Shown piece by piece: positions 8,071 through 16,973 of a DNA stretch of 32,172 bases. Within the stretch, counting starts at the first letter, position 1. Every line of letters begins with the position of its first letter. Both the position numbers and the translations under genes were made by a program. Location: contig NZ_MKZS01000001.1 in assembly GCF_001942495.1 (NCBI RefSeq), positions 7,788,700-7,820,871 on the forward strand. Direction: 5' to 3'. The notes under the pieces are model-generated. The model worked only from the letters and a program-made list of their open reading frames with translations. It made no database searches and had not been told where the DNA came from. This DNA is from Moorena bouillonii PNG (GTDB taxonomy: Bacteria; Cyanobacteriota; Cyanobacteriia; Cyanobacteriales; Coleofasciculaceae).

Positions 8071-9138
8071 TTATTTCAGTTCCGGATGAGTTGTACTCTC
8101 TTGAGAAACACCCATGTGATTAATAGTAGCGAGTAGCTGGTAAAGACGGCTAACATCTCGTCGATTGAAGTAGAAAACCAGACGGGGAAGTTCAGCAGTT
8201 TCATCAGGTAGTTCTTCTGGTAAAACCTGACTTTTCTCAATCCGTCCCTGAACCAAGATATCGCTAAAATCCTGATTTAGCTGTTCAACCTCAGGATCTG
8301 ACAACTCAGATTTGAGGCGAATGACGAATTGATCTCTGACATAGCGGCTAGAGTGATAAACCCGGTAAAACCGATTAATTGTTTCGTAAGCCACATCTAA
8401 GTTATCTGTGATGGTATAGAGACTGGAATCCTCTGGACTGATCAAACCCCGTTGCATGAGGTGCTTTTGAATATAAGCATCCCAATCTTTCCAGTAGGTG
8501 CCACCAGGTTTATCAATCAGTACTAAAGGAGTTGGTTCTAATCGTCCTGTTTGACAAAGGGTTAAAGACTCAAAGGCTTCATCCTGAGTACCAAAGCCAC
8601 CAGGAAATAAGGTAAGCGCATCAGTTTCCTTGATAAAAAATAGCTTGCGAGTGAAAAAATACTTGAACTCAATCAGCTTGGGATCCCCTGCAATAAACGA
8701 ATTTGCGTCGTTTTCAAACGGTAGTTGAATATTCAGACCAAACGAATGCTTAGAGCCAGCACCTTTGTTTCCTGCCTCCATAATGCCAGGACCAGCACCA
8801 GTCATTACCATAAATCCCTGCTGGGTTAAATGATGAGCAAATTCAGCTGCCAGCTGATATTCAGGAGTATTTGGAGCAAGGCGCGATGAACCGAAAATGG
8901 TAACTTTCCGGACATGACGATAGGGATAAAAAACTTGAAATGCCCGCTCCATATCTTCTAGAGAAGCGGTGATTATTTTCCAATCTAGACGGTCAATTTC
9001 TTCCCCAGTTAGTCGCACTAGCACTGCAAGAGACCGTTTGATCAATTTACGATTTTCCAGATTAGGTAGCTGGTCAATCAGTGTTGCTAAATCGTTTGAC
9101 AGTGACTTGAAGCCATCCGCAGAAGGAGATAGAGTCAT
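8071..9138 (-). CDS. LOG family protein (Rossmann-fold nucleotide-binding)
   Basis: A 355-aa protein with an N-terminal helical extension (about 1-75) followed by the LOG/'lysine decarboxylase-like' domain. Hallmarks are IFGSSRL at 81-87, TGAGPGIMEAGNKGA at 113-127 and PGGFGTQDE at 179-187, the last being the PGGxGTxxE signature. Classic LOG proteins are cytokinin-type nucleoside 5'-monophosphate phosphoribohydrolases; they are not lysine decarboxylases despite the old name. This long form with N- and C-terminal extensions is common in cyanobacteria and its substrate is uncertain. It lies 149 bp downstream of kaiC on the same strand, so read-through from the clock operon is possible. Convergent with the DUF928 gene. 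Confidence 0.88.
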   Translation of the reverse strand: MTLSPSADGFKSLSNDLATLIDQLPNLENRKLIKRSLAVLVRLTGEEIDRLDWKIITASLEDMERAFQVFYPYRHVRKVTIFGSSRLAPNTPEYQLAAEFAHHLTQQGFMVMTGAGPGIMEAGNKGAGSKHSFGLNIQLPFENDANSFIAGDPKLIEFKYFFTRKLFFIKETDALTLFPGGFGTQDEAFESLTLCQTGRLEPTPLVLIDKPGGTYWKDWDAYIQKHLMQRGLISPEDSSLYTITDNLDVAYETINRFYRVYHSSRYVRDQFVIRLKSELSDPEVEQLNQDFSDILVQGRIEKSQVLPEELPDETAELPRLVFYFNRRDVSRLYQLLATINHMGVSQESTTHPELK

Positions 9139-9221
9139 ATCGTATCCAGTTGACTACTTATCATTAAAGGTTTTTCATCAATTGAAAATTGAAAATTAAA
9201 AATTGTCAATAGTCAAGGAGC

Positions 9222-9249
9222 CATTAACAATTAACAATTAACAATTAAC
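9222..9249. repeat. AACAATT 7-base tandem repeat
   Basis: Four units of period 7 (AACAATT) between kaiC and the LOG gene, preceded by a looser ATTGAAA run at 9180-9203. It is non-coding and of the short tandemly repeated type common in filamentous cyanobacteria. Confidence 0.8.
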
Positions 9250-9287
9250 GATTTCCCTGAATACGAAGTGATTAAGCGGACTCAATA

Positions 9288-10847
9288 TTATTCCACAGAC
9301 TTATCACGAACGCCTTTAAAAATCCGAGAGAGTTCGCTTTTTTCATCGACGGGAATACGAGTGGGAGAACCACTGATAATTCGTTCGTAATTGCGGAAGG
9401 AATCCTTAATTTCTGGTCCATCCTTACTAATAGTGTACTCTCTGATCCCTGTATCATGCCAAGAGCCACGCATCTTAAACACATTGATAGCACGGGACAT
9501 TTCACCACGAATTTCCACATACTGTAACATTATAATTGTGTCAGTAATTGTGGAAATATGGGAATCGGTAATGGAGTCAGAGCCCAGAAATTTATCGGTG
9601 GTATTGGTAAAAAAGCCAGTTATTTCTTCTTGCTTGGCATAGCCCGTCACACCAATCACAAACTGCCGAAAGGCATTGTTGCTGACTCCCCGTGCTAAAG
9701 CAGAAAGAGAGTCGATGGCAATCCGAGAGGGCTTAAATTCAGCAATTTCTGTTTTAATCCGTTGTAAGTGGTCTTCTAAGCCCGCTGATTCTGGATAAGA
9801 ACAAAGAATTTTTAATAAACCCTTTTGTTCCATTTCCTCAAAATTAATGCCCCAAGACGATGCATTACGAGATAGCTGAGCCCGAGATTCTTCATAAGCA
9901 AACAGGATGGCGCGATCACCTTGTATGCAAGCATTTTCGATAAACTTGCTCACTAACAAGGTTTTGCCAGTACCTGTGGCACCCGTTGCCAGGATAATGG
10001 AATCCTTGAAGAAACCACCACCACACATCACATCAAGAGTTTTGATTCCGGAAGACACTCTGGCCATGGAAGACCGTTGAGTCAGTCGCATTGCTCCTAA
10101 GGGGAAGATGTTGATCCCTTGATCGGTAATAGTAAAGGGGTATTCTCCTTTCATATGGGTGGTACCCCGCAGCTTGAGAATTTCTATAGTGCGGCGTCGG
10201 CGTTCCCCTTCCAGGACATTACGGACAATGACCACATTATCTGAGACAAACTCTTCCACCCCGAATCTAGCTACTGGTCCATACTCTTCAACTCGCTCTG
10301 TGGTCATAATGGTGGTTACACCAATGTTTTTCAGGCGTGCCACTAGGCGAAAAATTTCTCGCCGTACCACCGAAGCAGCATCGTACTGCTGAAAGATGGC
10401 AGTGATTGAGTCAATGGAAACTCGCTTGGCTTTGTATTTGTGAATGGCGTACTGAATACGCTCGATCAGAGCAGACAGGTCGAAGTTGCCGACAATGTCC
10501 TGTCCTTCTGGATCCGGGGAAGCATCCAGAATAAATAGCTTGCCTTCATTAACTAGTTTATTTAGCTCCCAACCAAAGCTCGATGCATTTTTGGTGATAT
10601 CTGTGGGTGATTCTTCAAATGTAACAAACACACCAGCTTCATCAAAATTGCTAATGCCGTTGTAAAGAAATTGAACGGCTAATAGAGTTTTTCCCGTGCC
10701 AGACGTTCCACTGACCAGGGTGGTTCTACCAGATGGTAAACCGCCATGAGAGATCTCATCGAATCCTTCGATCATTGTCCGTATTTTCTGGACACCGACC
10801 GTTGTTACTGAGTTTTGATATTGTTCATTTTGATTCAATTGATTCAT
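9288..10847 (-). CDS. kaiC: Circadian clock ATPase/kinase KaiC
   Basis: A 519-aa, full-length double-domain KaiC, the autokinase, autophosphatase and slow ATPase that forms the hexameric core of the cyanobacterial clock. CI has Walker A GTSGTGKT at 47-54 and the catalytic glutamate pair E78/E79. CII has Walker A GATGTGKT at 289-296 and the pair E319/E320. The phosphorylation pair is Ser432/Thr433 in DSHISTITDT, equal to S431/T432 of S. elongatus with a one-residue offset. The C-terminal A-loop and tail that KaiA binds (about 488-519) are present. No active residue is missing, so a working KaiC is expected. It is last in kaiABC order, 103 bp after kaiB. Confidence 0.98.
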   Translation of the reverse strand: MNQLNQNEQYQNSVTTVGVQKIRTMIEGFDEISHGGLPSGRTTLVSGTSGTGKTLLAVQFLYNGISNFDEAGVFVTFEESPTDITKNASSFGWELNKLVNEGKLFILDASPDPEGQDIVGNFDLSALIERIQYAIHKYKAKRVSIDSITAIFQQYDAASVVRREIFRLVARLKNIGVTTIMTTERVEEYGPVARFGVEEFVSDNVVIVRNVLEGERRRRTIEILKLRGTTHMKGEYPFTITDQGINIFPLGAMRLTQRSSMARVSSGIKTLDVMCGGGFFKDSIILATGATGTGKTLLVSKFIENACIQGDRAILFAYEESRAQLSRNASSWGINFEEMEQKGLLKILCSYPESAGLEDHLQRIKTEIAEFKPSRIAIDSLSALARGVSNNAFRQFVIGVTGYAKQEEITGFFTNTTDKFLGSDSITDSHISTITDTIIMLQYVEIRGEMSRAINVFKMRGSWHDTGIREYTISKDGPEIKDSFRNYERIISGSPTRIPVDEKSELSRIFKGVRDKSVE

Positions 10848-10950
10848 ATTGGTCGTAAGTAAATGTTCTTAATCAAAAAAAAAAGTTTAGTTTAATGGTG
10901 TTGCTGACTTGCTAAATTTTCACGCTTTAATCTAAAATGGTATAATCTAT

Positions 10951-11265
10951 TTAGAAATCCAAATCTCCTTCACGGAGTTCTTCATAGAGCAAATCTAAGC
11001 CGATCAAGACTTTTTCCCGATCCGAGAGGTCCCCAATGATTTTTCGCACAGGAGGCGGTAAAACTTTTGCCAAGGTTGGTGTTGCCAAAATTTTATCTTC
11101 CTCAGCTAGTTGGGGGCTCTTAAGAACATCAATTACTTTGAGAGCGTAAACCCCTTGGAATTCCTGTTCGAGAATAGTTTTCAGTGTTCTCAAAGCCCTG
11201 ACGGAGTTGGGGGTGTTCCCAGCTACATAAAGCTTGAGAACATAGGTTTTTTTATAGGAACTCAT
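10951..11265 (-). CDS. kaiB: Circadian clock protein KaiB
   Basis: A 104-aa fold-switching protein that binds the KaiC CI ring, sequesters KaiA and drives dephosphorylation. The protein is very close to known KaiB, with [26 protein letters not shown] and [16 protein letters not shown]. Positions known to govern the fold switch in the Thermosynechococcus protein are conserved (Y8, G89, D91), as are the cis-proline region P63 and P70-P72. The acidic tail ([10 protein letters not shown]) is present. It is separated from kaiA by 127 bp and from kaiC by 103 bp; gaps of this size leave room for a separate kaiBC promoter, as in S. elongatus, but I see no clear -35/-10 pair. Confidence 0.97.
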   Translation of the reverse strand: MSSYKKTYVLKLYVAGNTPNSVRALRTLKTILEQEFQGVYALKVIDVLKSPQLAEEDKILATPTLAKVLPPPVRKIIGDLSDREKVLIGLDLLYEELREGDLDF

Positions 11266-11392
11266 AGGCTCGTAAGTTTAGGAGAAGATGGGTTAAAGGT
11301 CAATACAAGGGATCAAGGAACTCAAGGAAACGGTTTTTTAGGAGAGCCTCCCATCAAGCTTACTACTCAATGTTGATCCGATTCTGCTGATC

Positions 11393-12313
11393 TTACAGTT
11401 CTCTGGGGATGGAACGGCGATACATTTCACCTAAGTGAGCAATCACGTCGATTAACGTCAGGCGATAGTCAAGCAGTATATCCTCTCTACGGCCTTCCAG
11501 CTGCAACTGTTTGGAAAATTCATCCATCAGTTCCATATGAATTTCTACAATCTTAGATATAGAAATATCCGCAAAAAACACTTGTTCTACAAAATGATCA
11601 ATGTCTTGGTTTAGGGTATCTCCCGGTGCAAAGTACTGTAGAACAATTTGACGATACTCTGATCTTAAGTGTTCTAACAGCTCATCCCTGTCGTTGAGAG
11701 ATAGATTACGAAAAAAAAGCCGAGGATTTCTCTTGTAGTACACACCAAGGTATCCAAGTCTTTCCCTGAGCTTTTCAGCTAACCGATGCTGCTGCTTACT
11801 CAAGAAACTGTAATTAGCTACTGCGAGGGTAGGATAAACCGGGTCAGATGACCTGGGTAAGTTACAGGCGGGAGCCAGGGACAAAAACCCGGTGATCGCC
11901 TTTTGGATGAAATCGCCAATTTCAGGTAATTGGTGAATACTAAGTTCGACTTCTGCCGGATGGAACAGATAAGCCCTGGATCTGGTGGTGAATTTATGGG
12001 TCGTCTGGTTAGAGCCGAGCTGTTGATTTCTGTCAACCCTAGGGGGAATTTCTGGGGAGTCCGACCGCAAAAATACTGCAGGTAAGGTGGTTCCTTGCAG
12101 GTACAAGTACTGGATCACCTGGGGAAGTGTGTCGGTATCCTGCAATACCAAACAATCAAGATCCTGTTTATGTTGCTCAACCACCTCGAAAAACTCAGAT
12201 TCTGAGCTAGTAGAGTGTACAATATATTGCTCGCTACCCAAAACCTGAGAAAGGGATTGAGCTAGGGCATCAGAACTGATCAGCGTACATATGGTTAGTT
12301 GGGAAAGCAACAC
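11393..12313 (-). CDS. kaiA: Circadian clock protein KaiA (full length)
   Basis: A 306-aa KaiA, the activator of KaiC autophosphorylation. The N-terminal about 135 residues form the pseudo-receiver domain (starting LTICTLISSDALAQSL), which lacks a phospho-acceptor aspartate as in all KaiA. After a linker, residues about 170-300 form the four-helix dimerisation and KaiC-binding domain, with NPRLFFRNLS, HLRSEYRQIVLQYF and the C-terminal GEMYRRSIPREL. Anabaena/Nostoc KaiA lacks the N-terminal domain; this one keeps it. It is first in the leftward operon and divergent from the large histidine kinase. Confidence 0.97.
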   Translation of the reverse strand: MLLSQLTICTLISSDALAQSLSQVLGSEQYIVHSTSSESEFFEVVEQHKQDLDCLVLQDTDTLPQVIQYLYLQGTTLPAVFLRSDSPEIPPRVDRNQQLGSNQTTHKFTTRSRAYLFHPAEVELSIHQLPEIGDFIQKAITGFLSLAPACNLPRSSDPVYPTLAVANYSFLSKQQHRLAEKLRERLGYLGVYYKRNPRLFFRNLSLNDRDELLEHLRSEYRQIVLQYFAPGDTLNQDIDHFVEQVFFADISISKIVEIHMELMDEFSKQLQLEGRREDILLDYRLTLIDVIAHLGEMYRRSIPREL

Positions 12314-12332
12314 AACAGGTCCCGAATATCAA

Positions 12333-12370
12333 ACTGGTTACTCTTACTATATAAGAGTGCTTAAACCAGT
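12333..12370. promoter_or_regulatory. Nested inverted repeats upstream of kaiA
   Basis: ACTGGTT at 12333-12339 pairs with AACCAGT at 12364-12370, and inside it CTCTTA at 12341-12346 pairs with TAAGAG at 12352-12357. The block begins 20 bp before the kaiA start codon, in the 304-bp gap shared with the divergent kinase gene. It could be an operator or a 5'-leader hairpin. Confidence 0.45.
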
Positions 12371-12617
12371 AAGATTTTAACATTTTTTTTAACAATGGGC
12401 TTAATATAAATTAAATTAAATTGAAACAGTCTGATAATTGAAATTAATTTTGATTTCGCGCCTCACTATATCCCCAGTGTTGAGCAGTATATTGAAAAGT
12501 ACTTGCTCTTCAAGCATTAGGGGATCGTCTAGTCCTGTTGGGCTTGAGTTAATTCCTTTGTTGCTACTTTAGGAGGATGTGTTGCTACTGTAGCGCTCAA
12601 CCGCTGTTGAAGCTAGA

Positions 12618-15600
12618 TTGGTTATGCCCATGCCTACTCCCAGTATCCAAAAATTTGCCCAGCTAGTTCCTGTTTGTCAAAGGACCTCTGAGTTGGCTAC
12701 TCTGCTAGATATTTTTAATGGTTCAAGGCATGACTCGATTGTGGTAGTCAGCGAACACCAATATCCTGTGGGAGTAGTGAAGCTAAGGCAGATCATGCCT
12801 CACCTGCTCTCCTTAGCTAAGGTATGTAGCTCAGGAACAACAATGACAACTGGTTTTCTTCACAAACCACTATCTTGGGTAGAGCCAAACATCATTGAAC
12901 CCATAACCATCCTACCAGGTAAGCTGAGTCTAAACCAATTCTGGTACTACCTACAAGACAATGGAAGTAGGGAGGGGGGGTTAGGGGAGTTGGGCAGCAA
13001 CTGGGATAGAGAATTTAACCAATTCCCGATCCGAGATCAGGAACAGTGGGCATTAGTAGATGGGGACCAGAAATTTATCGGACTCCTTAACAGTTGGCTG
13101 CTGTTAAAATCATTAGCATCCACATTCACCCAACAACGTTCTGAATCGATAGTAAAGCGTACTCAACCCAAGGGACTGAACCCTAATCCCCTCAGGACTC
13201 ACCACCCAGACTATCGATTAACAGCCAAGAGTTCTTGGGTCAATTCCCTAGGATTATCATCTCGAATCAACTCAGGACTGAAAACTCAGGAGGAAGCCGT
13301 CACTAAAACTCCCCACTTCAAGGGCATTAAGCCATTAGTCCAACTGTTAGAACAACTGCCATTACCCCTAAGCATACAAACCTCGACGGGAAAAGTTTTA
13401 GCCGAGAATCTGACCTGGCGTGAGCAGATTGAGAAATCCTCCGAAGGGAATCTGGCACATGCTAGCACCACAGGAAATAAAAATACTACCTCTGCCCAGA
13501 AAAACCCTGGAGCTAGGGAAAAGATACCCTACCGTTCTTCTTACAATCGTCTGTTATCTAATGATGTACCGAGGGCAGTCAGTAAGGAAGGTTTGAACCA
13601 ATCGATGGAACAGTCAATGGACTCGATAGACTTCAACTCGGGTCAGCCTGATACCCAGAAGTCCCCAACCTTCCATCACAAATCTGCTCCGACCTCTCCA
13701 GGACAATGGCCATTATCTGTGGGGAATGTTTGTGACCAGGGAGACAAAACCTCTCAACAAGCTGCTGTTGGGCAATACTGTGCTCTTGATACTCCCTATC
13801 AAGCAGCAACAACTATTCATGAGCGCGTGCTACTGTTTTCACAACCAGTGAAGAAAACCGGGGCAAACCATACCCGGTGCCGGGAAACCGCTGCACCAAC
13901 TGACTTAACTCTTTCAAACAGCCAGGAGCAGGTATTCTCGTTTGTTAAAATTCCTCTGTCACCTTCTGTCGCTGCCCTTTGGGAGGGAGGACTAGAAACT
14001 GGCAGTGAGCCTAAGGTCGCTTTTGACTATTCGAGATCTCCAATCTCTAGGTCTGAGTCACCCAACTCTCAAGTATACCTAGTCTTGGCTCAAGATACCA
14101 CAGAGCAACGACTTTTTGCCCAAGAACTGGCAGCAAAAAATGCTGATTTAGTGCAACTCAACCGACTCAAAGATGAGTTTTTAGCTTGTATTAGCCATGA
14201 ACTGAAAACACCGATAACTGCGATTTTGGGTTTGTCAACTTTGTTGAAAGACCAAGCCCTAGGGGAACTCAATCAACGTCAATCCCGTTATGCGCAGTTA
14301 ATTTATCAGAGTGGCCGTAAGCTAATGACCGTGGTCAACGATATTCTCGATTTGACCCGTATGGAGACTGGTCAACTGAAACTTACCCTCGAACCGGTGC
14401 CAATTCGGACTGTATGCGATCGCGCTTATGACCAAGCTCGCTCTGAGATAGACTCAAAACACTCGGAGGACAACAATCGAGATTATCCGACAAAATTCAC
14501 CCTAGAGATTGAAGCAAGTTTAGAGATGCTGATTGCTGACGAGTTGCGTTTACGGCAAATGTTGGCCCATCTGTTTTCTAATGCCCTTAAGTTTACCGAT
14601 GGCAGTGGTGAAATTGGTCTGAAGGTCAATTGGTGGCAAGGTTGGATTGCTTTCACGGTCTGGGACACTGGCATTGGTATTCCTGCCGATAAACAGCACT
14701 TGATCTTTCAGAAATTTCAACAGCTGGAAAAGCCTCTGACTCGTAGCTTTGAGGGGACTGGTCTGGGATTAGTTTTAACACAACATCTAGCTCACTTGCA
14801 TGGTGGAGATGTCTCGTTTATTTCCAAGGCAGGGGTCGGTAGTCAGTTTACCCTACTCTTCCCCCCCTGTCCTCCCCACGCTTCATCTGATCAATTGGAC
14901 AATTGGGATGAGCAACTATCAGAGATTGCCCCTACGGCAACGTCTCACCCCCCATCTTCGACGCCCAACCGTTTAGTGTTAATTGTGGAAGCTGTACCTC
15001 TTTACCTGGAAGGATTGACGGAACAGCTCAAGAGTTTAGGCTATTGGGTAGTGGTTGCCCGCTCTGGTACAGAAGCCATCGAAAAAGCCCGCCGTTTACA
15101 ACCCTATGCTATCTTACTCAATCCCCTACTACCAAAACTTTCTGGTTGGGATGTCCTAACACTGCTAAAGTCGGATGCCCAAACTAATCACATCCCGGTT
15201 TTGGTCACAGCCACCCAGGCTGAAAAACAGCAGGCAACCCACAACAAAGCTGATGGTTTCTTAAGTTTGCCGGTACAAGAGGAAGCATTACGAGAAAACC
15301 TTTCTCGCCTGGCTAAAGACGAGAGTAATACCAGTAGTGTGCTAACGATTCTCTATCTCAATCCTGGTGATGGGCGAAAAGGCTATTATGTAGATTCCTA
15401 CCAGAACTCTGACTCGTCTGCACTGACTGATGAGTTAACTTCACTATTGAGTCTAGAACACTTAGACCTGAATTATCGGGTACTCGAAGCCGATGATTTC
15501 GATCAAGCTGAGTTATTGAGTCGGGTTTGGAATCCAGATGTGATTGTATTAAATGGTGCTCGACTGATCAACCCTTTAATATACTTGAATCAGTTTTCAT

Positions 15601-16292
15601 CATATCCTTCCTTGAGTACTTTACCACTAGTAACCCTGGATCACCAAACTACAGAAGCCGCTAATCAAGTAACTGGTCTTTCAGTCTATCCCTGTTTAGC
15701 ACCAAATAATCAACAAAAGATGGCTGCCATACTGCAAGTCATTCAAGTGGCCGCTGGAATCAGTTGCAAGCCTACCATTTTAGTGATGGACACGGGGGAG
15801 CAGAGAACAAAGTTTAGGGGTAATCCGTTACAGGTTAACAGGTTGAAAGTTGAATCGTCTCACTTATCCTACGGATTTTCTCTAGGAGGAAAATCATCAA
15901 CATCTTGGCTACAGGCACTGATTCAATACTTACAAACTGCTGGTTATTCCAGCTTACTCGCCTGTTCTTGGGCAGAAGTATACCGTCAAATTCAGGGAAA
16001 AAGTGTGGACTTGCTGCTGATTCGATTAACAGATCTCACTAATCCTTTAGAACATTCCCAAGGATTGATAACTCTTGCTCAATTACCAGAGCGACCACCA
16101 ATTCTGGTTTTGGATCATCGATTAGACGCTAAGCAGCATGATCCAGTAATCAAGAGTAGTAACAGTAGTAACTCCAATTCTCAGTTGGAGTTGCTGGTTA
16201 AGAAAATTGCTACTCAGATTGTACACTGGCATTCTCAGTCAATGACCCAGTTATTAAAGCAGATTAAGCAGGTCATGAACCAAACCCTTTAA
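12618..16292 (+). CDS. Hybrid sensor histidine kinase with CBS pair and three degenerate receivers
   Basis: A 1224-aa soluble kinase. Residues about 10-170 look like two CBS motifs, each ending in a V.....G(V/L)(V/L) strand pair. A PAS-like start at 235-275 and a PAS-like end at 484-500 are split by about 200 residues of low-complexity, S/T/Q/N-rich linker. A coiled coil leads into HisKA with phospho-acceptor His527 in SHELKTP. The HATPase domain has N655, DTGIG at 683-687 and GTGLGL at 713-718, so the kinase core looks active. Three receiver-like domains follow (about 785-900, 907-1050, 1055-1190). In the first, the acidic pair is E-A, the acceptor Asp is N835 and the Lys is Leu. The second has Asn and the third Ile at the acceptor position. 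These are pseudo-receivers. Start is uncertain: TTG 12618, ATG 12624 or ATG 12630. Divergent from kaiA. Confidence 0.9.
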   Translation: MVMPMPTPSIQKFAQLVPVCQRTSELATLLDIFNGSRHDSIVVVSEHQYPVGVVKLRQIMPHLLSLAKVCSSGTTMTTGFLHKPLSWVEPNIIEPITILPGKLSLNQFWYYLQDNGSREGGLGELGSNWDREFNQFPIRDQEQWALVDGDQKFIGLLNSWLLLKSLASTFTQQRSESIVKRTQPKGLNPNPLRTHHPDYRLTAKSSWVNSLGLSSRINSGLKTQEEAVTKTPHFKGIKPLVQLLEQLPLPLSIQTSTGKVLAENLTWREQIEKSSEGNLAHASTTGNKNTTSAQKNPGAREKIPYRSSYNRLLSNDVPRAVSKEGLNQSMEQSMDSIDFNSGQPDTQKSPTFHHKSAPTSPGQWPLSVGNVCDQGDKTSQQAAVGQYCALDTPYQAATTIHERVLLFSQPVKKTGANHTRCRETAAPTDLTLSNSQEQVFSFVKIPLSPSVAALWEGGLETGSEPKVAFDYSRSPISRSESPNSQVYLVLAQDTTEQRLFAQELAAKNADLVQLNRLKDEFLACISHELKTPITAILGLSTLLKDQALGELNQRQSRYAQLIYQSGRKLMTVVNDILDLTRMETGQLKLTLEPVPIRTVCDRAYDQARSEIDSKHSEDNNRDYPTKFTLEIEASLEMLIADELRLRQMLAHLFSNALKFTDGSGEIGLKVNWWQGWIAFTVWDTGIGIPADKQHLIFQKFQQLEKPLTRSFEGTGLGLVLTQHLAHLHGGDVSFISKAGVGSQFTLLFPPCPPHASSDQLDNWDEQLSEIAPTATSHPPSSTPNRLVLIVEAVPLYLEGLTEQLKSLGYWVVVARSGTEAIEKARRLQPYAILLNPLLPKLSGWDVLTLLKSDAQTNHIPVLVTATQAEKQQATHNKADGFLSLPVQEEALRENLSRLAKDESNTSSVLTILYLNPGDGRKGYYVDSYQNSDSSALTDELTSLLSLEHLDLNYRVLEADDFDQAELLSRVWNPDVIVLNGARLINPLIYLNQFSSYPSLSTLPLVTLDHQTTEAANQVTGLSVYPCLAPNNQQKMAAILQVIQVAAGISCKPTILVMDTGEQRTKFRGNPLQVNRLKVESSHLSYGFSLGGKSSTSWLQALIQYLQTAGYSSLLACSWAEVYRQIQGKSVDLLLIRLTDLTNPLEHSQGLITLAQLPERPPILVLDHRLDAKQHDPVIKSSNSSNSNSQLELLVKKIATQIVHWHSQSMTQLLKQIKQVMNQTL
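15827..15854 (+). repeat. 7-base tandem repeat inside the kinase gene
   Basis: Four degenerate units of period 7 (GTTACAG, GTTAACA, GGTTGAA, AGTTGAA) read in frame within the linker before the last receiver-like domain. Nearly the same run lies at 3308-3342. Confidence 0.55.
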
Positions 16293-16973
16293 AGGGGTGC
16301 CATGCAAGTCGGTCATATTCTCTGACACCGTGATTATCCATCCAGTCTTCGAGACACTTGTTGCGAACAAAGCCAGCCGTGGGGATCATCTAGTCAATGA
16401 TGGCAAACTGTTTTGTTAACCTCCCTCTTTTGCCTTCAAGTACAAACAAGAGCAATTCCTAACTATCTGATCAGGAGAGTTTACCATAAGGATGCCCTGG
16501 GCCCAATGTGTTGGTTGCTCGCAATTCATCCCACCGCAAATCAAGGATTATGGCGTGAGCCTTCTTTCGAAATTCAAGCTAATATGGAGAAGACAGCTCC
16601 TATCCACCCAAAGTTATTTTGATTTCTATCACGTTTTCCTTAGCATTTATAGTCAATAATAGTTAATATTTGTTGCTAATTAATAGCTTAAGGGTTAATT
16701 ACTTTTAAGAAAACTAATTCAATTTTTGTAAAAGCAAATTAAAAATAATAAAAATCAAAATTGCAACGGCAAACCAAAAAACTATAAACGGTTGAAAAAA
16801 GGATGATTAAATAGTAATAATTTTTCCAAAAATAAGTGCCAACAATAGTATGGCTTATGGTTAATGAATGGAGCGAGCGCTTGATCATCTGAGTTGCTCG
16901 AAAGTATTTACTTTAATTTAAATAGTTTTAAAGAGTAAGTAAGAGTAAGTAAGTTTTTTAAAGGAGGTAGACC
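16293..16973. other. 680-bp gap without a confident gene
   Basis: Two short open frames exist, neither with a good start signal or a recognisable family: 16413-16622 (+, 69 codons) and 16273-16389 (-, 38 codons, overlapping the end of the kinase gene). Protein-like residues such as EDWMDNHGVREYDRLAWHPF on the minus strand hint at a decayed gene. From 16625 the DNA is strongly AT-rich, and the last 50 bp hold a GTAAGTAA repeat and the strong ribosome-binding site of the next gene. Confidence 0.5.

Noticed and set aside
8071-9138. Annotation as lysine decarboxylase
   Set aside because: The PGGxGTxxE motif marks the LOG fold; the decarboxylase name is a known historical misannotation.
12577-12663. 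28-codon cysteine-rich ORF after AGGAGG, overlapping the kinase start
   Set aside because: The AGGAGG touches the ATG with no spacing, and the frame runs into the kinase gene. Probably chance.
12618-16292. Calling the kinase CikA or SasA
   Set aside because: It lacks the GAF domain of CikA and the KaiB-like N-terminus of SasA; only the pseudo-receiver idea is shared.
16413-16622. 69-codon open frame after the kinase gene
   Set aside because: No ribosome-binding site, no recognisable domain, and composition like the surrounding gap. Mentioned only in the gap entry.
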